From: Syntrophaceae bacterium
Lineage (GTDB): Bacteria; Desulfobacterota; Syntrophia; Syntrophales; UBA5619
Length of the DNA stretch: 54,120 nucleotides
Assembly (NCBI GenBank): GCA_003141195.1
Contig: PLLC01000058.1
Location: 32,475-86,594, forward strand
Direction of reading: 5' to 3'
Below, one piece after another: positions 45,486 through 54,120 of this stretch. Positions within the stretch are counted from its first letter, which is position 1. Each line of letters starts with the position of its first letter. The notes under the pieces were generated by a model. It was not told the DNA's origin. It saw only the letters and a list, made by a program, of their open reading frames with translations, and made no database searches. Position numbers and translations under genes: made by a program.

Positions 45486-47264
45486 TTGTCCGATTTTTTG
45501 ACGATCCGAAAAAGGACCCATTACTGCGGTGATCTGGACGCCTCGGATGACGGGAAGGAAGTGATCCTGATGGGCTGGGCCCATCGGTGGCGTGATCACG
45601 GCGGTGTTGTTTTCATCGATCTCCGGGACCGGGAGGGGATCGTTCAGGTCGTCTTCAACCCGGATGTAAACGCGGTCTGTCACGCCGAGGCCGGGCGGAT
45701 CCGGAGCGAATTCGTCATCGCGATCCAGGGGCGGGTCCGCCGCCGACCGGCAGGGATGGAGAATCCCGAGCTCAGAACCGGCGAGATCGAAGTGCTGGCC
45801 GATGACCTCGAAATCATGAACGAGTCGAAGACCCCTCCCTTTGTGCTGGATGGCACGGCGGAGATCTCCGAGAACGTTCGACTCAAATACCGCTACCTCG
45901 ACCTCCGGCGTCCCGAGATCCAGCAGAACCTGATCCTGAGGAGCCGTGTCGCCGCGGCGACACGGGATTACCTTCACCGCGAAGGCTTTATTGAGATCGA
46001 AACCCCTTTCCTGACGAAGAGCACGCCGGAAGGGGCCCGGGACTACCTGGTGCCCAGCCGGATCAACCCGGGGATGTTCTACGCCCTTCCCCAGTCCCCA
46101 CAGATCTTCAAGCAGTTGCTGATGGTGTCCGGGTTCGACCGCTATTTTCAGATCGTGAAATGCTTCCGCGACGAGGACCTCCGGGCGGACCGTCAGCCGG
46201 AATTCACGCAGATCGACGTGGAGATGTCCTTCATCACCGAAGAGGATGTGATCCGGATCATGGAGGGGATGATCGCCCACCTCTTCCGGACCTGTCTCGG
46301 CCGGGAGCTCACCCTCCCCTTCCCCCGGATTTCTTACCGGGACGCGATCGGTCGCTTCGGGAAGGACAACCCCGACATCCGTTTCGGCCTCGAGCTCCGG
46401 GACCTGACAGACATTCTGAAGGGATCGGAATTCAAGCTCTTCTCCGAGATCGCGGCCGGCGGCGGCGTGATCCGGGCGATCAAGGTCGACGACGGAAAGG
46501 GCCTCTCCCGGAAGGATTTGGACGAGCTGAAGGATTTCGTCGCCCAATACGGGGCGAAGGGTCTTGCCTGGGCCAGGGTCAATCCGGATGGCTGGACATC
46601 GCCGATTTTCAAATTCCTTACGCCGGCGGAAGTTTCTGCAATCAATGAGAGAATGGAGGCCCGCGAAGGGGCCGTGATCCTCTTTGTCGCTGATTCGCCC
46701 AATGTCGTCCGCGACGCTTTGGGAAACCTCCGGATCCACCTGGCGAAGAAACTGGGCCTGATTGACCCCAAGGCCCTCGCCTTCACCTGGGTGACGGAAT
46801 TCCCGCTGTTCGAGTACAGCGAGACGGAAAAGCGGTTTGTCTCGACGCACCACCCCTTTACCTCGCCGGTCCTGGAGGAAGTCCCGCTCATCGAGACGGA
46901 TCCCGGCAAGGTCCATGCCCGGGCCTATGATCTGGTCCTGAACGGCTCCGAGATTGGGGGAGGCAGTGTCCGGATCCACCGGAAAGAGGTGCAGTCGCTG
47001 ATTTTCAAGACCCTGGGCCTTAGTGAAGAAGAGGCCCGGAGCAAATTTGGCTTCCTCCTCGACGCGCTGGAATACGGTACGCCGCCCCACGGGGGAATCG
47101 CCTTTGGTCTCGACCGGATGATCATGCTGATGACGGGGGCGGAGTCGATCCGGGACGTGATCGCCTTCCCCAAGACGCAGAAGGCCTCCTGTCTGCTGAC
47201 GGACGCGCCCTCACGGGTCAGCGTGGAGCAGCTCATGGAGCTTTCGCTCAAGATTGTGACATAG
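45486..47264 (+). CDS. aspS: Aspartate-tRNA ligase (bacterial type)
   Basis: AspRS charges tRNA-Asp (and perhaps tRNA-Asn if non-discriminating). The protein has 592 residues, the bacterial length, with the N-terminal anticodon OB-fold ([20 protein letters not shown] and [19 protein letters not shown]), [20 protein letters not shown] and [18 protein letters not shown] (motif 2), the GAD insertion domain (about 300-420) and [13 protein letters not shown] (motif 3). The start is TTG 45486, 5 bp after hisS; GAGGT at 45473-45477 gives good spacing, and no ATG or GTG suits. A weak start codon plus overlap with the hisS stop region suggests coupled translation. Confidence 0.96.
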   Translation: MSDFLTIRKRTHYCGDLDASDDGKEVILMGWAHRWRDHGGVVFIDLRDREGIVQVVFNPDVNAVCHAEAGRIRSEFVIAIQGRVRRRPAGMENPELRTGEIEVLADDLEIMNESKTPPFVLDGTAEISENVRLKYRYLDLRRPEIQQNLILRSRVAAATRDYLHREGFIEIETPFLTKSTPEGARDYLVPSRINPGMFYALPQSPQIFKQLLMVSGFDRYFQIVKCFRDEDLRADRQPEFTQIDVEMSFITEEDVIRIMEGMIAHLFRTCLGRELTLPFPRISYRDAIGRFGKDNPDIRFGLELRDLTDILKGSEFKLFSEIAAGGGVIRAIKVDDGKGLSRKDLDELKDFVAQYGAKGLAWARVNPDGWTSPIFKFLTPAEVSAINERMEAREGAVILFVADSPNVVRDALGNLRIHLAKKLGLIDPKALAFTWVTEFPLFEYSETEKRFVSTHHPFTSPVLEEVPLIETDPGKVHARAYDLVLNGSEIGGGSVRIHRKEVQSLIFKTLGLSEEEARSKFGFLLDALEYGTPPHGGIAFGLDRMIMLMTGAESIRDVIAFPKTQKASCLLTDAPSRVSVEQLMELSLKIVT

Positions 47265-47600
47265 TACCCGACCCTGTTTACGCCGGAATTAATTGATTGA
47301 CAACGGCGAACGATATACTTATTGTCGCTACTCGACCGCAGGCAACATGGATCGCGACGGCAGCGTTATCGGTAACGGAATCATTTGTTTTACGGTGAAA
47401 TTTCGCTTATGAACGCAAAACAGGTCAACGGAAAGACCGAATACAGGATCGCGCCGCCGGCGCCGCCGCCGTGCGCCGTCTGGACATCCGGGTGAAGAGA
47501 TCCAGGGTGTCATGGGCAGCGAGGGCACGGTAATTTCAGGTGCCCTTTTTTTTTGGTTGTCAAGAAGAGGGCCTCGGGACGCAGGTCCTTAGAGAGGGGG
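47265..47600 (+). other. 336-bp leader region before the HMGL-Cache gene
   Basis: It contains a promoter-like pair TTGACA (47297-47302), 17 bp, TATTGT (47320-47325). It also has a 28-codon frame from ATG 47409 to TGA 47495 and the strong terminator at 47522-47554. The small frame encodes a Pro-rich run (PPAPPP) followed by Cys and Trp and has only a weak ribosome site. If transcription starts near 47332, the RNA would be about 225 nt and could be either a small RNA or an attenuated leader. No known riboswitch was recognised. Confidence 0.45.
47522..47554 (+). terminator. Intrinsic terminator upstream of the HMGL-Cache gene
   Basis: GGGCAC (47523-47528), an 11-nt loop and GTGCCC (47540-47545), followed by nine T. 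It could end the aspS transcript or a leader RNA; the next start codon lies about 50 bp downstream. Confidence 0.85.
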
Positions 47601-49499
47601 ATGGGGAAAATGGCAAGATGGAACAGGGACAAGAAGGTTCTGGATCACGAGCACACACAGTTCTGGAAGTTCGATCTGAAGGATGTGGAGGTGCCGAATC
47701 TCCAGAAGGATGTCTTTCCTTATGACGAGGTATGCCGGATCGATTTCGACCACAAGATCATGCCGATCAATCCCGCGGAGGACATGTTCATCACCGACAC
47801 CACCTTCCGGGACGGCCAGCAGGCCAGACCCCCTTACAATGTCCGGCAGATTGTCGATCTCTACGCCTTGATGAGCCGTCTGGGCGGTCCGAACGGCGTC
47901 ATCCGCCAGTCGGAGTTCTTCCTGTACAGCCCCAAAGACCGGGAGGCGGTGGAGAAGTGTCAGGACCTCGGTTTGCGCTATCCGGAGATCACGGGCTGGA
48001 TTCGGGCCACCACCGAGGATGTTCCGCTGGTCAAGCAGGCGGGTCTGACGGAAACCGGGATACTGACCTCCGTTTCCGATTACCATATCTTTCTCAAGCT
48101 GAACAAGAACCGCAGGCAGGCGCTGGACGACTATCTCGGGATCGTCAAGTCCATCCTAAGTGCGGGGATCAAACCGCGCTGCCATTTCGAAGACGTAACA
48201 AGGGGGGATATCTACGGTTTCTGCATCCCATTCGCCATTGAACTGATGAGACTCCGGGAGGAAAGCGGGATCGATATCAAGATCCGACTCTGCGATACCA
48301 TGGGTTACGGCGTGACCTACCCCGGCGCGGCCCTACCCCGGAGCGTGGACAAGCTTGTGCGCGCCTTCATCGAGGATGCCGGCGTCCCGGGTCATCTCCT
48401 CGAATGGCATGGCCACAACGATTTTCACAAGGCGATGATCAACGCAACCACCGCCTGGCTTTACGGTTGCAGCGCCGCCAACACAACGCTTCTCGGCCTG
48501 GGCGAAAGGACGGGCAATCCGCCGCTGGAAGGGCTCATCATCGAATACATCAGCCTCCACGGCAACACGAACGGGATTGATACGACGGCCATCACCGATA
48601 TCGCAAACTATTTCGAAAAAGAGATCGGCGTCCGGATCCCGCCAAGCTTCCCCTTCGTCGGGGCTGATTTCAATGTGACGCGTGCCGGCGTCCATGTGGA
48701 CGGCCTGATTAAATGTGAGGAGATCTACAACATCTTCGACACGACCAAAATCCTCAAGCGCCCGATCATCCCGATGATCACCGACAAGTCCGGCAAGTCC
48801 GGCATAGCCTTCTGGATCAACGCCCATCTTGGTTTGACGGGTGAGAACGCCGTGGACAAGCGCCACCCCGGCATCTCCCGGATCCACAAATGGATTGCCG
48901 AACAGTACGATGCGGGGCGAATGACAAGCATCTCGAACGAGGAATTGGAGAGGCGGGTCCGGAAGTACATGCCAGAACTCTTCATGTCCGATCTGGAGAA
49001 GATCAAGTTCATGGCGGCGCAGGCGGCTGTGGCCGTTGTGAACCACGTCATCGAGCATCCCGTGATGAAGACCATGAAGCCGGAGTTGCAGGAACCGATC
49101 ATGCAGCAGTTTATCGAGGAGAATCCCTCCATCCAGTTTGCCTATGTCGTGGACATGAACGGCCGCAAGACGACGAAAAACATCACGAACATCGGCGATC
49201 GGGCCAAATACGAGAACTACGGCGTCGGGACGGACCAGTCGGACCGCGAGTGGTTCATCAAACCGCTCCAGAGCGGAAAAATACACGTAACCAATTTCTA
49301 TATCTCCAAGATGACCGGGGCGCTCTGCATCACCGTTTCCTCGCCGATCGTCGACGAGAAGGACGAGATGGTCGGGGTCTTCGGCGTGGACATCAAGTTC
49401 GAGGACTGGGTCAAGCGGGTGGAGGATATCGCCGAGGCGACACAGATCGCCCTCCGGGAGGAGTACGAGGCGAAATCGAAATCGGACCGCTGGATTTAA
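47601..49499 (+). CDS. HMGL-family synthase ((Re)-citrate/homocitrate synthase-like) with C-terminal Cache domain
   Basis: The protein has 632 residues. The TIM-barrel part (about 1-380) has ITDTTFRDGQQARPPY, the D-x-T-x-R-D-G catalytic start of HMGL enzymes, LCDTMGYGVTYPGAALP, and the metal site HGHNDFHKA and GLGERTGNPPLEG. It joins acetyl-CoA to a 2-oxo acid. Length and motifs resemble the (Re)-citrate synthase known from Syntrophus, but homocitrate or isopropylmalate synthase is possible. The C-terminal about 150 residues look like a single Cache sensor fold, with FAYVVDMNGRKTT and DQSDREWFIKPLQSG. No membrane helix is seen, so sensing would be cytoplasmic. GAGGGGG precedes ATG 47601; ATG 47610 is an alternative start. 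Confidence 0.78.
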   Translation: MGKMARWNRDKKVLDHEHTQFWKFDLKDVEVPNLQKDVFPYDEVCRIDFDHKIMPINPAEDMFITDTTFRDGQQARPPYNVRQIVDLYALMSRLGGPNGVIRQSEFFLYSPKDREAVEKCQDLGLRYPEITGWIRATTEDVPLVKQAGLTETGILTSVSDYHIFLKLNKNRRQALDDYLGIVKSILSAGIKPRCHFEDVTRGDIYGFCIPFAIELMRLREESGIDIKIRLCDTMGYGVTYPGAALPRSVDKLVRAFIEDAGVPGHLLEWHGHNDFHKAMINATTAWLYGCSAANTTLLGLGERTGNPPLEGLIIEYISLHGNTNGIDTTAITDIANYFEKEIGVRIPPSFPFVGADFNVTRAGVHVDGLIKCEEIYNIFDTTKILKRPIIPMITDKSGKSGIAFWINAHLGLTGENAVDKRHPGISRIHKWIAEQYDAGRMTSISNEELERRVRKYMPELFMSDLEKIKFMAAQAAVAVVNHVIEHPVMKTMKPELQEPIMQQFIEENPSIQFAYVVDMNGRKTTKNITNIGDRAKYENYGVGTDQSDREWFIKPLQSGKIHVTNFYISKMTGALCITVSSPIVDEKDEMVGVFGVDIKFEDWVKRVEDIAEATQIALREEYEAKSKSDRWI

Positions 49500-49522
49500 A
49501 AGGCAAGGACATGCTTACCGAT

Positions 49523-49548
49523 GGGGGGCGATCTGCGCCCCCTTTTTT
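49523..49548 (+). terminator. Intrinsic terminator after the HMGL-Cache gene
   Basis: GGGGGCG (49524-49530), a 5-nt loop and CGCCCCC (49536-49542), then six T. It ends the rightward transcript before the convergent helicase gene. Confidence 0.9.
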
Positions 49549-49584
49549 ATTGTCCAGTAAAAATCAGGTCAGGGTCGAATCCCA

Positions 49585-51540
49585 TTACATTTCATCGAGC
49601 TGCCATTGATCATACGGACGGTCCTTCGCCCTCGCGGAATACGAGGAAAGCTCCATGATGAAGCGGGACGGACTCACGGGCAGATTTCCCGTCCCCCGCG
49701 CATAATCGGTCAGGGGATAGCAGAGATAGAGCTCATCCTTCGCGCGGGTCGTTGCGACATAAAATAGCCGCCGTTCCTCCTCTTCCCCGCCCGGTTCCTT
49801 CAGGACGCGGGCGAGCGGCATCATCCCCTCGCTGCACCAGATCATCAGGACTGTTTTCCATTCCAGCCCCTTCGCCTGGTGGATGGAAGAGAGAACGACG
49901 CGGTCCTCCTGGATCTCCTCCGGGCAACTCTCTTCGTTTACGCCGGTCAAGAGCGCAAGTTCGCTCAGGAAATCATCGAGCGAGATAAAACGGGAAGAAA
50001 AATTCGCAAACTGAATCAGATCATCCTCGCGGGACACGGCGTCGGTGTGCCTTTCCCGGAGAAGGTCGCTATAACCGCTTTTGAGTATCGTTTCGATCAG
50101 GATGGACGGGTTGCTGCTGTTGCAGCCATGAAGGGCGCGGAAGGTTTCCTGAAAGCGACCGAGTCCCGGCGTCGCCGACCGGGGTGCGCACCCTTTGAAA
50201 TTCTCCGTCAAGACCGCCGCATGGGGGTCGGAAAGGCGGGAGACGAACCTCCAGACCTTGTCCGCCGTCACTCTGCCGATTTTTTCGTAGAGGCTGAGGA
50301 CCCGCTTCCAGGCAAGTTCGTCCCGGGGGTTGACGAGGATCCGGAGGTAGGCCGTCACGTCCTTGATGTGCGCCTGTTCAAAGAAACGGATCCCGGAGCG
50401 GATCTCGAAGGGAATCCCCCGGCGGGTCAGCTCCATCTGGACCTCCATCGAATGGTAGTGCGCCCGATAGAGGACGGCAATCTCCCCGAGGGGGATGCCG
50501 CTCCGGTTGAGTTCCAGTATTCGCTGGGCGACGAAATCGGCCTGCTGGAGGACGTTCCGGGCCGGGACGAGGACAGGGCGTATCCCTCCCTCCCTCACCG
50601 CCCGAAGGGTCTTCTGAAACTGGCGTTCGTTGTTCGTAATGCTCAGGTTCGCCAGATGGAGGATCTCCGGCGTGCTCCGGTAGTTCGTCTCTAACTTGAA
50701 GATCCGGCATTCCGGATAACGGTCGGGGAAGCGCATGATGTTTTCGTAATTTGCGCCGCGGAAGGAGTAGATGCTCTGGGAATCGTCGCCGACGACCATT
50801 AAATTCCGGTGGCGGGAGGCGACGAGATCCATGATCTCCGCCTGAAGGCGGTTCGTATCCTGATATTCGTCGACGAGGACGTGGAGGAACCGCCCGGCAT
50901 AGGCGTCGCGGACATCGTCGAAGCGCAGCAGAAGCTCCCGCCAGAGGAAGAGGAGATCGTCAAAATCCATGACGTTGAGTTCCTTCTTCCGCTTCCGGTA
51001 ATGCGCGGCGACGGCAGCGATCTCCTCCGCACGGTGGGCAAAGAAGGGATACCGCCCGGCGACGACGTCGAGCAAAGGGGCATCCGTATTGACGCTTAGG
51101 CTGATCATGTCGCCGACCACATCGCCCCGGGGGAATTTGTCGCCCTTCCCGTCGATCCCGGTCTCCGTGATGCAGGTGTTGATCAGTTGTCGGGAATCCT
51201 CGCTGTCGAGAATCGAAAAATTGCTTGCATAACCGAGACGGGGTGCATGGGCCCGCAGGGTCCGATGGGCGCAGTGGTGGAAGGTTCCACCCCAGAGGCC
51301 GCCGATCTCACGGCCGATGAGCGACTCCACACGCGAGAGCATGGACCGGGCGGCCTTGTTCGTGAAAGTGGCGAGCAGGATCCGCTCCGGCGGGACGCCG
51401 CTCTCGACGAGACGGGCAACGCGGTAGGTGAGCGTCCGCGTCTTCCCGCTCCCCGCCCCGGCGATTACCAGGAGCGGTCCCCCCTCCTCCAGAACGACGC
51501 AAAGCTGCTCCGGATTGAGCTCTTTTTCATAATCGATCAT
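49585..51540 (-). CDS. UvrD/PcrA/Rep-type superfamily 1 DNA helicase
   Basis: The protein has 651 residues, shorter than typical PcrA (about 720) but with all helicase motifs: LNPEQLCVVLEEGG (Q motif), AGAGSGKTRTL (I), LLATFTNKAARSMLSRV (Ia), HVLVDEYQDTN (II), VVGDDSQSIYSFRGA (III), LETNYRSTPEIL (IV), SSIHQAKGLEW (V) and LFYVATTRAKDELYL (VI). It unwinds DNA 3' to 5' in repair and restart. I chose ATG 51540, since the frame upstream of it has no family sequence and contains no better start. It has its own promoter (51693-51721), divergent from the MBL gene. Confidence 0.92.
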   Translation of the reverse strand: MIDYEKELNPEQLCVVLEEGGPLLVIAGAGSGKTRTLTYRVARLVESGVPPERILLATFTNKAARSMLSRVESLIGREIGGLWGGTFHHCAHRTLRAHAPRLGYASNFSILDSEDSRQLINTCITETGIDGKGDKFPRGDVVGDMISLSVNTDAPLLDVVAGRYPFFAHRAEEIAAVAAHYRKRKKELNVMDFDDLLFLWRELLLRFDDVRDAYAGRFLHVLVDEYQDTNRLQAEIMDLVASRHRNLMVVGDDSQSIYSFRGANYENIMRFPDRYPECRIFKLETNYRSTPEILHLANLSITNNERQFQKTLRAVREGGIRPVLVPARNVLQQADFVAQRILELNRSGIPLGEIAVLYRAHYHSMEVQMELTRRGIPFEIRSGIRFFEQAHIKDVTAYLRILVNPRDELAWKRVLSLYEKIGRVTADKVWRFVSRLSDPHAAVLTENFKGCAPRSATPGLGRFQETFRALHGCNSSNPSILIETILKSGYSDLLRERHTDAVSREDDLIQFANFSSRFISLDDFLSELALLTGVNEESCPEEIQEDRVVLSSIHQAKGLEWKTVLMIWCSEGMMPLARVLKEPGGEEEERRLFYVATTRAKDELYLCYPLTDYARGTGNLPVSPSRFIMELSSYSARAKDRPYDQWQLDEM

Positions 51541-51692
51541 CGTATCGTTGCCCTGCCCGTTACAAAGGAAACGGCCCGGAGATCCCAGACCCTTTTCACC
51601 GCCGCGTTCCTGTATCTTCTCCGCCGGGATCCGGGCGGACCTGTCCATGTCCGTAATGACGGCGTTATTGCATGGCGATCCATTTCGACGGG

Positions 51693-51721
51693 ACTATAGG
51701 TTAAAATGGTTTGCCGGTCAA
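51693..51721 (-). promoter_or_regulatory. Promoter of the UvrD/PcrA-type helicase gene
   Basis: TTGACC (51721-51716), 17 bp, TATAGT (51698-51693) on the minus strand, 153 bp upstream of the start. Confidence 0.65.
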
Positions 51722-51743
51722 GGTCATAGCGGGCGGGTTTTTC

Positions 51744-51773
51744 TTGACAGATCCTGCATCTCCTTTCTATAGT
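51744..51773 (+). promoter_or_regulatory. Promoter of the MBL-fold hydrolase gene
   Basis: TTGACA (51744-51749), 18 bp, TATAGT (51768-51773), 58 bp before the start codon. The rest of 51541-51831 shows no gene. Confidence 0.7.
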
Positions 51774-51831
51774 TCAAACAAGTTGCAAATGTCTCATCCC
51801 ATTCCCTATCTACTTTTTATAGGTCATTTCG

Positions 51832-52719
51832 ATGGAAGAACGTTCTTTTGGTCCGATCCGTTTCCTCCCCGGCGAAAACCGGGGGCGTTATCCCTTCTGC
51901 CACTCCCTCTATATCGAAGGCGCGGGCGTCCTCATCGATCCGGCATCGGACCGGGAAAGGCTTATCCGTCTCCGCGCCGAAGAGGAGGTGAAGATGGTCT
52001 GGCTCAGCCACTGGCACGAGGACCATTTCATGCACCTGGACCTCTTCGACGATCTTCCCCTGTGGATCTCTCCCCGGGATGCCCCGCCGCTTGCCGATCT
52101 GCGGATCCTCCTCGACTGGTACGGCCTCAACGATCAGGAACGGACTGTCTGGGAGCCGCTCCTCCGGGAACAGTTCCATTACCGGCCGCGAAAGCCGGCC
52201 CATTATCTTATGGATGGCGAGACCATCCGGCTCGGTGATCTGTCCGTGGACGTGATCGCGACCCCGGGACACACCCCCGGCCATCTTGCCTTCTTGTTCC
52301 GGGAACCCTCCGTCCTCTTTGCCGGGGATTATGACCTCACCCGTTTCGGACCCTGGTACGGGGATCTCTTTTCCGACATCGATGCAACACGGGCATCTCT
52401 CATCCGCCTCAGCGGGATTCGCGTCCATATTGTTCTGACCGGCCATGAAACCGGCGTCTTTGAAGACCCACCCGAGGAACTCTGGCGGCAGTACGGCTCG
52501 GTGATCGCGGAAAGGGAGAAAAAATTGTTGGCTCTTCTCGAACAGCCCAGAACCCTGGAGGAGATCGTGGCCGCTTGCATTATCTACGGGAGACCACGGG
52601 AACCAAGTGCGTTTTTCGCCTTCGGGGAGCGGGTCCACATGATCAAACATTTGGAACACCTTCAGAAAAGGGGGATGGTTCTTTCGGGGAACGGCTATTA
52701 CCGGAGACAGGACGTGTAA
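51832..52719 (+). CDS. MBL-fold metallohydrolase with C-terminal winged-helix-like domain
   Basis: The protein has 295 residues. The metal site is visible as LSHWHEDHFMH (HxHxDH variant), the later His in VIATPGHTPGHLAFLF, Asp in LFAGDYDLTRFG and His in IVLTGHETGVFEDP. The C-terminal about 80 residues (AREKKLLALLEQPRTLEEIV and following; exact start about 225) look like a winged helix, as in LACTB2-type proteins, but no RNase signature is evident. Substrate unknown; a thioesterase-like or phosphodiesterase activity is possible. The gene is alone, convergent with the DUF362 gene 7 bp away. Confidence 0.88.
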   Translation: MEERSFGPIRFLPGENRGRYPFCHSLYIEGAGVLIDPASDRERLIRLRAEEEVKMVWLSHWHEDHFMHLDLFDDLPLWISPRDAPPLADLRILLDWYGLNDQERTVWEPLLREQFHYRPRKPAHYLMDGETIRLGDLSVDVIATPGHTPGHLAFLFREPSVLFAGDYDLTRFGPWYGDLFSDIDATRASLIRLSGIRVHIVLTGHETGVFEDPPEELWRQYGSVIAEREKKLLALLEQPRTLEEIVAACIIYGRPREPSAFFAFGERVHMIKHLEHLQKRGMVLSGNGYYRRQDV

Positions 52720-52726
52720 TCGGGAT

Positions 52727-53740
52727 CTACGATGTAAAACCGATTTCAGAGGCGTAGGTGAACTGCCTCTGCCAGGGGACATGGGCGTGGGCGCGGTCAA
52801 AAGGTTCCGCCCCGATCCGGCGGATGGACGCCTCATCGACGGCGACCGGATGCATGCCCCCGATGAATCCTGAATCCTCTGCAATGACCGGATGGTTCCC
52901 GGGCAGGCAGTCGCACTCCGTAACGATCCGGATGAGGGCATTGACGATGACCGTTTTTGCTCCGATCTCCCTCCAGATCGTCGCCGCCGTCTCGATGAGC
53001 TTTTCCTGAAAGACCATGATATCCGTATCCCAGAAGATCTTGAGGGCCGTCTGCGGGCAGAGGGCGATGCACTGGGAACAGCCGATGCAGGTCTTCAGGT
53101 CATAAACCGGATCTCCATCCGGCGGCAGGACGGCGGCGCCGGTGGGACAGACCTCGGCGCAAAGCCCGCACCGGGTACAGCGCTTCCGATTCAGGACGGG
53201 ATGGGCGTCCGCATGCATCCGCTGCTTCTGGGCGCGGGAGGCCATCCCCATGGAGATGTTCTTGATGGCCCCGCCGAAGGAAGACTCCATATGCCCCTTG
53301 AAGTGGGAAAAAATTACAAAACCGTCTGCCTTCCGGAGAATCGCCGCGGCCTGGATCGAAGGGAAGTGGCGGTATCCACCGGCCAATTCGATGATATCGC
53401 GTCCGTCCATGCCGTCGCCGATCCGGACGGGACAGCCGAGGTACTCTTCCGTGAAACCGTGTTCCGTTGCGGTCTTCAGGCTGTCCGCCCCGGTTCTCCT
53501 TCCCCCGGAATAGAGAACGGTTGTGTCAAACACGAAGGGCCGGACGTCGGATTCCCGCAGCCACCGGACGATCTCGCGCGCGTACCGCGGGTGCAGGAAG
53601 TTTCTGTTTCCCCTCTCCCCCCAGTGGAGTTTGATTCCCACACTCTCGCCGGCGGCAAAGGGCGTTGAAAGCCCTTGGAGGAGCCTGCGCAGGGATACAA
53701 CCGAATTTCCCGGAATATGAACGATATCAGTCGTAGCCAT
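52727..53740 (-). CDS. DUF362 domain protein with two [4Fe-4S] clusters
   Basis: The protein has 337 residues. DUF362 part (about 1-170): GIKLHWGERGNRNFLHPRYA, DTTVLYSGGRRTGADSL and ADGFVIFSHFKGHMESSFGGAIKN (residue range about 138-161). A ferredoxin-like pair of clusters follows, CTRCGLCAEVCPTGA and CIGCSQCIALCPQTA (CxxCxxCxxxCP twice). The C-terminal part returns to DUF362 sequence. These proteins are thought to be electron-transfer or maturation factors and are common in anaerobes. ATG 53740 has GGAGAAAT upstream at good distance; the ORF upstream is not needed. Confidence 0.9.
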   Translation of the reverse strand: MATTDIVHIPGNSVVSLRRLLQGLSTPFAAGESVGIKLHWGERGNRNFLHPRYAREIVRWLRESDVRPFVFDTTVLYSGGRRTGADSLKTATEHGFTEEYLGCPVRIGDGMDGRDIIELAGGYRHFPSIQAAAILRKADGFVIFSHFKGHMESSFGGAIKNISMGMASRAQKQRMHADAHPVLNRKRCTRCGLCAEVCPTGAAVLPPDGDPVYDLKTCIGCSQCIALCPQTALKIFWDTDIMVFQEKLIETAATIWREIGAKTVIVNALIRIVTECDCLPGNHPVIAEDSGFIGGMHPVAVDEASIRRIGAEPFDRAHAHVPWQRQFTYASEIGFTS

Positions 53741-53902
53741 TTTATTTCTCCAGGGTGCAGAGGATGAGGTTATGAACAAACGGACTGTCGCGTATTATAG
53801 CGAGGGGCGTTGCATGATGCAAAGGAAAATTCGTGTCTAAATTCAAACATACAAAAAATTCAGCGCATTCTGCTGCTGAATGACGGGAAAGTTCAACTCG
53901 CC

Positions 53903-54118
53903 TCAGTGGGACATGGTTCCAGGCAGGAAAAGGGCGATCTGCGGCGCCAGGATCAGGAGAACAAGACAGACCACCATAGCCAGAAAAAAGGGCAGGATTC
54001 CCCTGAAAATCACAGCCATGGGCACATCCCGGGCCACGCCGCTGATCACGAAGACGTTCATGCCGACCGGGGGCGTGATCAGACTCATCTCCATGAAGAG
54101 GGTGATAACAACGCCAAA
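53903..54118 (-). CDS. TRAP transporter large permease subunit (DctM type), C-terminal fragment
   Basis: The gene enters from the right edge; the last 71 codons are visible, reading to TGA at 53903. MSLITPPVGMNVFVISGVA is the C-terminal hallmark of DctM-type TRAP permeases (E-x-x-L-I-T-P-P-V-G-x-N), followed by PMAVIFRGILPFFLAMVVCL, and a final helix. TRAP systems import dicarboxylates and other organic acids by using an ion gradient. The ligand-binding and small subunit genes would lie outside the window. The region 53741-53902 between it and the DUF362 gene shows no feature. Confidence 0.9.
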   Translation of the reverse strand, partial: FGVVITLFMEMSLITPPVGMNVFVISGVARDVPMAVIFRGILPFFLAMVVCLVLLILAPQIALFLPGTMSH

Positions 54119-54120
54119 CC

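Noticed and set aside
45351-47090. Long open frame on the minus strand opposite aspS
   Set aside because: aspS on the plus strand has full family motifs; the opposite frame has low-complexity charged sequence and no recognisable domain.

Overview
This window looks like a chromosomal segment of an anaerobic, GC-rich deltaproteobacterium (Desulfobacterota), plausibly a Syntrophus-like syntroph. That is an inference. It rests on a branched-chain-type ABC operon carrying two acyl-CoA ligase genes, a long HMGL-family enzyme of the (Re)-citrate/homocitrate synthase type, a PilS/PilR pair, a DUF362 ferredoxin protein, a TRAP permease, and palindromic intergenic repeats of a kind I associate with this group. 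No rRNA, tRNA, CRISPR array or intact insertion sequence was found.

Left end (1-6537): a type I restriction-modification operon (hsdM tail, hsdS, hsdR) with a complete AbiEi/AbiEii toxin-antitoxin pair inserted between hsdS and hsdR. The spacing is tight enough to couple toxin and hsdR translation, and a perfect 14-bp inverted repeat lies just before abiEi. A 589-bp non-coding stretch follows. 7127-17114 is housekeeping: purM, purN, an FAD oxidoreductase, a phosphofructokinase, rpmB, recJ, a Cys-rich hypothetical, then leftward DUF2156 and GNAT genes and two small membrane proteins, with two palindromic intergenic repeats.

17417-25827 is a leftward operon, livK-livG-acyl-CoA ligase-livH-livM-livF-PaaK-like. 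Its 5' leader has every part of a classical attenuator. There is a consensus promoter, a 30-codon leader ORF with seven Phe codons (five clustered in codons 15-22), mutually exclusive hairpins, and tandem terminators. This implies control by charged tRNA-Phe, and so a role in the supply of phenylalanine or aryl acids; I consider it the most notable signal here. A PilS/PilR-like two-component pair and comEC follow.

31886-44036 is a defence island between comEC and hisS. It holds a toxin-antitoxin-chaperone (TAC) module (HigB-like, HigA-like, SecB-like) and a three-gene SNF2 helicase / DUF1156 methyltransferase / DUF499 ATPase system. The helicase carries an N-terminal HTH and appears to be transcribed from a leaderless promoter. 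An AT-rich gene of unknown function closes the island.

44218-54118 returns to core functions: hisS, aspS, the HMGL-Cache fusion protein behind a terminator-containing leader, a UvrD/PcrA-type helicase, an MBL-fold hydrolase, a DUF362 ferredoxin protein and the end of a TRAP large permease gene. All family names come from reading motifs and architecture by eye; no database search was run.
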